Positions 30,529 to 39,156 of a stretch of DNA of 48,657 nt are shown one piece after another; position 1 is the first letter of the stretch, and every line of letters starts with the position of its first letter. This DNA is from Porphyra umbilicalis (taxonomy: Eukaryota; Rhodophyta; Bangiophyceae; Bangiales; Bangiaceae): assembly GCA_002049455.2 (NCBI GenBank), contig KV919204.1:1-48657 (forward strand), in the 5' to 3' direction. The position numbers were made by a program, and so were the translations under genes. The notes under the pieces were generated by a model. The model had not been told where the DNA came from and searched no databases. It saw nothing but the letters and a program-made list of their open reading frames with translations.

Positions 30529-32563
30529 TAGAATGTGTATTCGGAAAGGTGAAGTCGCCACTGCATCAAGCGTCCGCTTGATTCGGTCGTGCTCTAGATC
30601 CAGCTAAGTGCTTGGTGATCCGGTCGGATGAGGAACCGTTGCCCATCGAGGAAGTGCTTCAACTTGAGGACAGCCCACACGACGCCGAGGCATTCGCGCT
30701 CCGTTGTGGAGTAGGTTTGCTCTGCAGCAGGGAGTCCTCGGCTCCAATATCCGACAGGATGAAGCTGTTCGCCCGGTTCCTCCTGGAGGAGGATACAACC
30801 GACTTGATCGGCACATGCGTCAACGTCGACGACGAGTTTCCGGTTGGCCTTTGGCAAGGCCAGCACCAGTGGGCACAACAGTGCGTTGCGAAGGTCTTCT
30901 AACGCGGCGATGGTCGCGTCCGTCGGTGGTGGGAGGTCCGGTGGGATCTCGGCCTTAGTCAGGGCGTCCAGGGGCTTTGGTTGTTTGGCAATGTCTTTGA
31001 CAATCAGTCGATAGACGTTGCAGATGCCTAAGAAGCTTTTCAGCTGGGTCTTTGTCGTTGGGAACTTGGCATGCTTCAGAGCATCCAAGTTCTTGTTATG
31101 CACGTGCAGTTGCCCGGGGCGGACAATGTGTCCGAGGTACTCGACCTCATCGGAGAACCACGTGCACTTTTCCAAGTTTAGAGTAACCCTGGCTTCGCGG
31201 AGATGGTGAAGAACCGTGTCAACGTCTTTGACGTGTTGTTCCGCGTTTGCGGAAAAGACGATGACAAAGTCTAAGTAGAAAAGGCATATCTGCCTCTTCA
31301 AGCCGGAGAGGATAATATCTAACGCGCGCTGAAAGGTAGCGGGCGCGTTCGTCAATCCGAAAGGCATGGATAACCAGTGGTATATACCACAATGCGTCGT
31401 GCGCGCCGTCTTCTCTTGATCGTCCCTGCGTAAGGGTACTTGCCAGTACCCTGCGGTGTAGTCGAGAGACGCGAACACTTGGGCACCTCCCAAGGAGTCG
31501 AGGCAGTCCTCCATCCGAGGCAATGGATAAGCATCCTTCTTGGTGATGTTGTTTCACCGACGATAGTCGACACAGAATCGGGCTTTGTCGTTCTTTTTTG
31601 GTAGAATCACCACGGGGCTTTCCCAAGCACTATGGCTAGGGGCAATGACGTTGAGCTTCAACATTTTGTTGATCTGATCAGAGATGATCTTCCGTTTGAA
31701 CGGCCCGATGCGGTAGGGTTGGGCCCGTATGGGCAGAGCGTCGGGAGGAGTGACGATGGCGTGCTTCGTAGCACGGATGACGCCAAGTGTTCCATCCCAC
31801 ATCGGCGAATGCGTCTTAAGCATGCCACGAATCTTCTTGTGCAGGTACTCGGGTGCCTCACTGAGGTCGAGGTCCTCGAGTGGTTCACGACTCGCGTCGT
31901 CCGATGAGTTATCGGTTCCATCTTTTGGAGTGTCTTCATCCAAGACGGCGGCCAACATCGGCCCTTGGTAGGGTTCGGCAAACCCCAAGGTTGAAATTTT
32001 GCGAACAGTGACTTGGTGTTCGCCAAACTTGCATAACTTGACTAGGAAGGGTTCGTCGGGCTTGACGATGGCAAGGCCGCGGGCGACCGTCATTGACTTA
32101 TGTCGGCATAACCGAGCGTTCGGTGTGATGGTATCCATACCAGGGGTGTCGCATGTGGCCATGATCCACTCCTCTTGTTGTCCGTCGACACGTACCTGTT
32201 CACATGATCTCACCCTTGTGGGTTTGTCTTACCAATGACGGTCCCAGGCACTGTCATTAAGACAAGCCAAGATCGGCGTTGGCCGAGGAGGCTCCTCCGT
32301 GCAGCGCACGTGTTCCTGCCAGACGATCTTCCGCAAACGCGGCAAGATCGCCTCGATGTTTTGTTCAATGAACTCGGTGCCAAGAATGCACGGGACTGAC
32401 GAGTTGTCGGAAACGAGGAATCGGTCAAATAGACGTACACCTCTGGTGTCTACATACAAATGTATGGCATACTTCGTCACGAGACGGTTGTTATTTGCAT
32501 CTCGGATGCGCGGAAGCGTGGTCAACTCATCGGCGTAAGCCGTCCTGTTCGGAGGGGGTGAAA

Positions 32564-32595
32564 ATAGTGCGAACGAGAACACTCGTTCGCACTAT
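32564..32595. repeat. Perfect 14-bp-arm palindrome in the protease region
   Basis: Arms ATAGTGCGAACGAG and CTCGTTCGCACTAT surround a 4-base loop, aaca. The palindrome falls directly after the protease active-site motif and at the point where the reading frame changes. Confidence 0.9.
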
Positions 32596-32759
32596 GTTCA
32601 CCCGGGCACCCGTGTCAAGTACAGGGCGGCAGCTCCGCATCACGCGCATGCACGGGCCAAGCGTGGCGGAGATCTGGTAGTGCCGTAAGGCACGGCGCAA
32701 AAGTTTTGTTACCGTACGCTTTCGCGTTCCGCCGGGCAACCCCAAGTCGGGCTACCGGC

Positions 32760-34406
32760 CTAGGCGTTTTTCGAGTCGTCCACGGCGTCGGCCGGATGTT
32801 CGATCTCGTCTTCTTCGACGTTACCGTCGGCAATGGCATGAACGCCGATAGGCGGTTGGCGACGCTCGCGAGGGCGATAGAGTTCGGCACACTGTGCGGC
32901 GCAGTGCCCCCGCTGGTTACAATTGTAACAGGTGTCAGCCCGATTGGCTTGAGGGACGGCAGCCCGCCGAGGCGGCAAGGTGCGAACCGGTGTGAACGGT
33001 TGCTCCGTCGTCGTTTGCTGGTCCTGTGTCGCATAAGCGACTTTGATCGCCGTTGGGCGGGTCATCTTGAGCTGCAAGCGCGGCTTGTTGGTGCCGTCTC
33101 AGTATATCTGGGCGTTAGCAACGGTCTCGGAGAGAGTCCGATCAGGGAATTGGTCTTTCAAGACACGCACGTGCGCTTGCACAAGGTCCGAGAGACCAGT
33201 GATGAAGACGTCCTTAACGTCTCGGATGTCGAACAAACCATTCAGGAGGTCGCATTGCGTTTCCACGCGGTGACCAAAGGCTGTGGTCGTCTCGTTGTCT
33301 TGTTGTTTCATAGTAATGATGTCTTGGTAGGCATTAGCCATAGTTGCGTGTGTCGCATACTTCGAAAGAAGCCAGTTGACGGCATCTCCGTATGTACGGA
33401 TGGCATAACGCTTACGTCCCAGGGTGCTGTTAAGCGCGCCGAAGAAGGCAATCTTGGCGTTGCCGGCTAGTTGAAAGACCATGAGAGGAAGGGCTTGACC
33501 GTGCGTCAGCCCAGACGCGTCGCACGCGCGGCGAAACGTCGTTAAGAACGTGAAGATGCCCAAGGGCAGGGCTCCCGTGAATGGCTGTTGCCCATGGAAC
33601 GCTCCGTCTTAACGTCTGTTGAGACGATGAGATCGTTGTGCCTCCTTATGCGTATATGTCAGTTGAAGGCGGATCAGGAAGTACTTTCTGTAGTCCAAGA
33701 GTGTATTGAAGCAGCTCTTAGCCGGGCGGATCACTTTGATCATGTCGGCTTTTTCAAGTCGCTCCTTCCATGTGTTAAGGGTCGCGGGGCGCTTGCGCGC
33801 GGCCGCGTCCGACTCGCTCGAGCTGTCGCTCGGCGAGGACCCACTTGGGGGCGACGGCGGGCCTGGCGGCCCGTGGCCATCGTCCGAAGAGGACGTCTCC
33901 GTCGCGTTGGAGTTGTCGTCGTCTGACGACGTCGGGCTTGACCCAGAGGCGGAATCATCGGAAGATGAGGAAGGCGCGGCGATAGCCAGATCGTCCTTGC
34001 GGACGGACTTGTCTTTAGTCACCTTGCTTGTCTTCTTGACATTCTTGGTCTTGTCGCCCGACTGGCGGCGAGACTCAGCCACACGGCGTTCCTCCTCGTT
34101 GGTGTCGACCTGGCGCAGGGCCTCGACGTCGTCGAACAACTTGTCTCTGGGTCGCGCCAGAGACTCGTTAGTCTGTTCTTGGGCCGTCAGGCGTCGTTGA
34201 AGTGCTTCAACAGCCGCCTTTAGGCTCTCCACCACCTGCATCTGTCCGGAGGCAGCTTCTTCCGCAGGGATGGGCGGAGTAGGAGCACCGTCCGTTGGGG
34301 CGTCGGAGGCGGCAGGAGTGCCTTGTCCCCCGCCCGGCGGCCGGTAGCCAGCTGGCAGCATGCCGTCTCTGGCCCGACGAGTGCCGCCGGTTCCACCAGT
34401 AGACAT
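32760..34406 (-). pseudogene. Gypsy unit 1 gag, broken by two in-frame stops
   Basis: A single minus frame runs from ATG 34406 to 32760, interrupted by TAA at 33609-33611 and TGA at 33099-33101. The N-terminal third is acidic/serine-rich and low-complexity (DDSASGSSPTSSDDDNSN). The middle is a retrotransposon gag domain (QALPLMVFQLAGNAKIAFFG; FGHRVETQCDLLNGLF). Near the C-terminus is a CCHC knuckle, CYNCNQRGHCAAQC. It would form the particle shell and bind RNA. It ends 15 bp before the protease frame. Confidence 0.85.
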
Positions 34407-34613
34407 ACTGGGAGCAGAACAAAGTGTTCCGACTTGGCTAACGCCCTGCGCGCCAACGTCGAAGATCTCAACCGTGATGCCCCCGGCACCACGCCCACAA
34501 GTCGATGGCTTACACCCTGCGCGCCAAGCGACCGTATCGACATCGTCACAATGCCACGAGGCAGCGAGAAAGCTCTCGGGAACACCGTGCCGCGAGGCAC
34601 GATGAAGGCGAGG

Positions 34614-34631
34614 GTATCCCCTGCTGCTCCA
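34614..34631 (-). promoter_or_regulatory. Candidate primer binding site of gypsy unit 1
   Basis: On the minus strand, five bases inside the LTR edge, TGGAGCAGCAGGGGATAC begins with the TGG expected opposite a tRNA CCA end. The tRNA was not identified. Confidence 0.45.
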
Positions 34632-34636
34632 CCGAA

Positions 34637-34914
34637 TGTGGTATTAATAACGTTGGATCAATTACCAGTGTATTGGGACCGACCGTAGCCAAGCAATAAA
34701 GCGAGTTCTATCGCCGTCGCGGCGAGGAAGAAGTACCTTTTGTTGAAGGGCATCCGATGGGGAGCCGGGTGGTACCCACGACGCCGACCCCGGACCCACG
34801 GTGGTTTAATACAAACAACGGCACTGGTCGATCGACCATCCGATCAATCGATCGTAATGAGTGCCGGCAAACAGAGAGGACAGGCAAACAAACAAGAAAA
34901 TGAACAATGCGGAA
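34637..34914 (-). repeat. LTR shared by gypsy units 1 and 2
   Basis: 278 bp, matching 25761-26046. On its left is the PBS and gag of unit 1 (so it is that unit's 5' LTR). On its right are the spacer and antisense ORF of unit 2 (so it is also that unit's 3' LTR). Its right end reads gcggaa where the other copy has gcggca. Confidence 0.75.
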
Positions 34915-35905
34915 GTAACCCCCCAAAGGGCTTGCCACAAGCCGAGTCACACAAATCCGTGGATTCAGCCAGTCAATGGGGCTACCAGTGGCAATTTGCC
35001 AATTGCGAGGAGAGATATGCTACATACCTCCAACGCGAGATTCGAGCCGTCCCGGCGAGATCCCGGAAGGCCGGAACCCGATTGGGCGATCGCGGGCCCG
35101 CACAGGCCCGAGCGGGTGTCACCGCGCCGGCGGCACGAGCCGTGAGGGGGCGCCGATCCGGCCCACTTGGGGGTGGCGGTTGGTCGGTGGCGACCGCGAC
35201 CGCTTCAACAACACGCATGCGCGGGCGTGTGGTCGGCAGCTCGCGCTGTAGGGCCGAGGCTTGTTGTGGAGCGTGCCTGCGCAGGCGGGTCGCCGTGAGC
35301 GTACGCGCGGGCGCGGGCGGACGGGCAGGGTTAAGACCCGTGGTTGCGGCGGCGGGGTGGCCAGTGTGCGCTGCGCCATCGTCGTCAGCGCCACTTGGCG
35401 CCGTCGTCGTCGGGGTTTCGCTACCCCGTCGACAAGGCGAAAGTCACGACGCGGAGGGTGGTTGACACCTCGTGGCCGGTTCATATCGTGCCGAATGCAA
35501 GCGGGTGGTGGTCGTCCAGCGGCACGGGGCCTTCCCGTGCCCTAGTGTACTTGCACAGGTTGCTGCCTTACGGCGTTGCTTGAGTTGGGGCGCGCTACCG
35601 CGAGGTGGGTAACCTTGGGGTTGATGGCGTTGGTGTGCGGGCGGGGCACTAGCGGCGCGCCCGTCGACAGGGGCGGCAAGAACGGCAAGTGCATCAAGGG
35701 CGGCAAGTGCGGCAAGGGCGGCGATCGCGGCAAGGGCGGCAAGCGCGGCGTCGGCGGCAAGGGCGTCAAGCGCGGCGTCGGCGGTAAGCGCGGCAAGTGC
35801 TGCAAGCGCGGCGTCGGCGGCCAGCGCGGCACGGGCGGCAAGCGCGGCGTCGGCGGCAAGCGCGGCGTCCGCGGCAAGCGCGGCCTCGGCGGCCAGGGTC
35901 AACAC
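34915..35905. repeat. Spacer of gypsy unit 2 with GGC-AAG minisatellite
   Basis: The first ~250 bases and a segment near 35410-35460 match the unit 1 spacer. From about 35660 to 35897 it is a tandem array of ggcggcaagcgcggcgtc-type words with 15- and 18-bp spacing, giving a GGK-rich frame that I do not call a gene. It ends at the hAT TSD (GTCAACAC). Confidence 0.6.
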
Positions 35906-35949
35906 CAGGGGTTGTCATTGATATATCCCTGAGAAATATATCGATGCAT

Positions 35950-37419
35950 TAGGGCTGTTAACATAAGGGTCTTAGGCCTCCTTATCTCTTATACTGCTGT
36001 ATAAGGGAAATGCAGCGTCACGCTGTTAAATTAAGAGTTAAATGCTACAAAACAAATGTTTTGTAGTTATGTATTTGCCGTCATGGCGAAAGACTTGATC
36101 TCGTTGATCTCAACTGGATCTCGGACACAAGCCGAGCTGTTCCGACGGAATTAATCACATGCCTGAGCTTTTAGATGCGGACTTCGGCGCTCATTGCGCT
36201 CCGCTGTGTTTCCACCACGGCAAAGCACGGGGGCGGCGCGGCGTTGTTCTTTGTCAGTCCCAAGCCTCTTCTCCGTCTTTGAAGTTGTCTTTTCACATGG
36301 GCGATAACCGTGGCGGTGGAAGCGAAGCGATGCTGAAATCCTGCCGCTACACCGCCAGCTTGCAAACCTTGCCAACTCAAACGCCGCACGCCCTCTCTTC
36401 TCCTACATCAGACCGGGAGCGTTTCCGCTGTCAGTTCTCTCCCTGCGTCTCGAGGACCATTACTCCGCCAAAGCGCTGGCGCCGTCACATACTTGTTGAG
36501 ATGGTGCCGCTCTGTGGCAGCCCTATGAATGCCGGAAACACACAGGCACTGACCCCAAGCAGTCTTCGTTTTGGGAAGCGTTTGTGGACAACAGCCCGTA
36601 CGACGTGATGCGCATTCTCGCGCCTCATTTGCACCCGTGGACGTCACGAACGAAAGAACACAGTGTGAGATATGGTAATAAATATCTCTACTTGCTCGCT
36701 TGTAGTAGCAAAAAACGAGGAAAAGGCGGGTCATTCCCCAAGAAGACACCGAGCAGAGAGCATCTTCGCAACTATTAAGCGTGAAAGGGGGGCCGCCGCA
36801 CACGCTCCTGCAGTCAGAAACATGTCTTGAGCTTTTACCCCTGTTCTACAGCCGCATGTATGCCAGATAAAAAGCAGGTGTTGACCACAAACCATCTTCT
36901 TTCTGTGCGTTACTTGTGAACAACCGCCTTGATGACATGGTGCGTATCTTCTCGCGGCACATTTTGCGCCCATGTACGTCTCAGGAAGACAAACACAGCG
37001 CGAGTTCTGGTCATGTATGTCTTGTCTTGCCCGCTGGATGTATGATGGAATACGGGAGGGGGGGTCGGTCCTCAACAACCCACCGAGCTGAGAGCACAGA
37101 AATAGGGGGATGGGAGCGAGGGCGGGCAGGAACAGAGAGAACAACGACGAACGCGCACGGTGACACTGCGGTGCGGTGTGTGACCGACGAGAAGCCATCG
37201 TCTTTAAAAGCGCGAAGTGATGACGCGAGTGCAGCACTTAGCAAAAGAACTTGAACACACAAGACTTTGAACTTGTTTTGCACTTACAACAATCAAATGC
37301 ACTTGCAAGTCTGAGGTCTATAAGGATAAGGATAACGGAGCGTTCCGGGCTGCAATCTTATGTCAGGGGGATAAGAGCTCTTATCTCAGATAACGTAAGA
37401 GCTTATGTTAACAGCCCTA
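35950..37419. repeat. 18-bp inverted repeat pair inside the hAT element
   Basis: TAGGGCTGTTAACATAAG at 35950-35967 is matched exactly in inverse at 37402-37419. The termini resemble hAT ends, but flanking 8-mers (cgatgcat and ttatattc) do not match, so I cannot show it to be a separate insertion; it may be a subterminal repeat. Confidence 0.6.
36480..37060. repeat. Diverged internal duplication in the hAT element
   Basis: A segment around 36500-36690 (gtggacaac...gtgatgcgcattctcgc...acgtc...aacacag) recurs in diverged form around 36830-37005 (gtgaacaac...atggtgcgtatcttctcgc...acgtc...aacacag). Minus-strand translations of the two align loosely with shared Cys and Ala positions, so it may descend from a coding segment; no family was recognised. 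Confidence 0.45.
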
Positions 37420-37787
37420 TTATATTCGTATCCACTTCGGATACGCGCCAGGGACGCATATTCTAAATGTATTATGAGAAAGAGAGGGGAGGATATATCT
37501 ATCCTGTGCGACAAAAACTGCAAGATTAGATCAGATCCGTATCCCAGATATGAGAGTCAGGATACAGGGATATACAAGATTATTAAACTCCTCGGGCCGG
37601 CAGAATTCCGGTAAAACGCAGTCCACTTCTCTTTTTACAATCCGACCATCGGACGATTCATGTGCAAGCATGTTGCAGCGACAAGCGGCAATCCTGCCCG
37701 ACCCGGAAGAAACCGTTCAAGCACGCGGCTCGGCCCGCTTGCGATATCAGCAAAGTGTGACACGAGTTTCAGAATGGTCCTTCTGAG

Positions 37788-38328
37788 AGCATCTCCACCA
37801 ATGGAGCCAACAGTCCAACCAAACGGCCACGTGTGAGCAACGTGTGGCGCTTTCACTAGCTCTCCAAAGGCAGAGCAAAAACTAAACAGATCCCGTCTCA
37901 AACTTGGACTCGCCTCGACGTCTCTGGCGATGGGCCTCTTTCGTGGCACGCCAGTATTTCCACAGACGCACCACGGAGAATCTCCATGACTGCCAGATCG
38001 TCTCGCAACTGTTTGCAAGCCACGGGTCACGCTTTCCATTGGCTTTCGCGGTCGGAACAGGGAACCAGGGGTTGGTCAAATGACCCGGGGCGTCACCAAA
38101 CAGGCCTGTTTGGAGCGGTGATGCCGGTCAAGCTCCAAAAGAAGAGCGATCCCGCGAGGCCCCCACGAGATGCATAAAGGGATGAAAATAAGTGAGGAGG
38201 GTTATTTTTGGGCCGTCAAACCACCGTCACACACTAGTTTTGGTCCTCGCTTCACCACCAATACCCCCGTTGGCCAAACGGTGCCACGTTTGACTGTTTG
38301 GACGGCTGGAGCCATTGGTGGAGATGCA
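37788..38328. mobile_element. 541-bp MITE nested in the hAT element
   Basis: Ends AGCATCTCCACCAATGG and CCATTGGTGGAGATGCA form a 17-bp inverted repeat (one mismatch at the outermost base) with further inverted similarity inward (cagtcca, ccaaacgg, cacgt). CTGAG lies at both flanks (37783-37787, 38329-38333). The GCATCTCCA terminus resembles plant MITEs, some assigned to PIF/Harbinger, but a 5-bp duplication does not fit the 3-bp rule of that group, so the superfamily is open. Confidence 0.75.
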
Positions 38329-39156
38329 CTGAGGACCGTTTACGGGCGGGGAACCGCCTTCGCAGCAGGCCCATAACTGTCGTCAAGAGCACGTCTGCTT
38401 TTGCGTGTTTTCGGACGAACAGATTATCTGCAAACCGCCCTGGGGCTCTGTCAAGGCTGGTTTTTTCCAGAAAGGCGCCAAAACCATCTGTTCGCCGGGA
38501 TAGATGCATCTCCAATCGAAAAAAGAGAGAAGCAGCATAAGACGTATACACTTCTCCCTTCGAGAAAGACAGAGAGACGGAGAAGCATTTAAGGCCCTGC
38601 TAGCAGGCGCAATGTGCGGGGTGATGAATGATTCCTGTTCTCGCAAACACAAATATGCAAGGACCTCGCATGGGATGGCCTCTGAGAGCCTGTCACTGGC
38701 GGTCGATCTGTTTTTTGCACAGGAATTCTGTTTCTTCAAACAGGAACACGGGCCTGCAAGAGGCTCAAAATAGGCAAAAAAAGACGTGCTGTTCAGAACG
38801 GTTCTAGGCCCTCTGCGCTGGACCGCGCCCGTTGGGGCGCACACATCAAATGTGAATGTCACATCGTACATGAAGTCCATTTACCACTCAACATGTGTCG
38901 GAATGACGTCTTTCTCTGGCCCTCATTGTGCGGCCTGGCGGACTTGTAGGAATATAACCGGATGCGATAATCGTATTCAGATACGGGTATAATCGTCGTA
39001 ATAATCCGAATTCGGAGGCAGATGTCCGGATACGGATCTTAGTTAAGCGAGTTATCCGTAATCAGATACACGGCATCGGCGTGTATCCGTATCCTATTTC
39101 GCCTGGAAGCGCATATCCTGACAACCCCTGGTCAACACCCCCGAACGGCCAAAGCT

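Larger units (their letters stand above)
27884..32745 (-). pseudogene. Gypsy unit 1 pol: protease, RT, RNase H, integrase, chromodomain and a further C-terminal region, broken
   Basis: Protease LDTGARVNIV near 32630 is followed by a frame change at a palindrome (32564-32595). RT segments are FKRKIISDQINKMLKLNVI, then PVVILPKKNDKARFCVDYRR, with a stop at 31554-31556, then MPFGLTNAPATFQRAL. The active-site box reads YLDF rather than YLDD. RNase H shows VDVDACADQVG and TYSTTERECLGVVW. Stops also lie at 32229 and 30594. A MITE splits pol at 30130-30528. Integrase (30126-29053) has the H-H-C-C finger and the motifs SVDIFEP, DQGPQS and NGQVERY, with a frameshift near 29090. The C-terminal barrel (KIGDYVYTTNHDRQ) leads to a chromodomain (YSAKVRWFDYVSKDDTWEPL). 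About 170 more residues follow to 27884. Confidence 0.9.
25761..34914 (-). mobile_element. Ty3/gypsy chromovirus unit 1, degenerate, with antisense-ORF remnant
   Basis: Gag-pol lies on the minus strand. From right to left: LTR (34914-34637), PBS, gag, protease, RT, RNase H, MITE insertion, integrase with HHCC and DDE, chromodomain, a conserved post-chromodomain region, a deleted plus-strand ORF, a repeat-rich spacer, and LTR (26046-25761). gag and pol carry several in-frame stops and frameshifts. The LTRs differ at roughly one base in ten, so the insertion is much older than the copia elements. The right LTR is shared with unit 2, so no TSD can be read. Confidence 0.85.
35906..39130. mobile_element. 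Non-autonomous hAT element, 3.2 kb
   Basis: Perfect 12-bp ends, CAGGGGTTGTCA...TGACAACCCCTG, with a perfect 8-bp TSD GTCAACAC (35898-35905, 39131-39138). The interior is AT-richer than its host, has many short ggatac/gtatcc-like words near the ends, and encodes no recognisable hAT transposase on either strand. It landed 26 bp upstream of the antisense ORF start codon. The unit 1 spacer shows the uninterrupted arrangement (ggcggtcagggtg... then ATGGCTG). It carries a nested 541-bp MITE and an internal duplicated segment. Confidence 0.92.

Noticed and set aside
35950..37419. A separate transposon bounded by the 18-bp inverted repeat
   Set aside because: Flanking bases show no target duplication.
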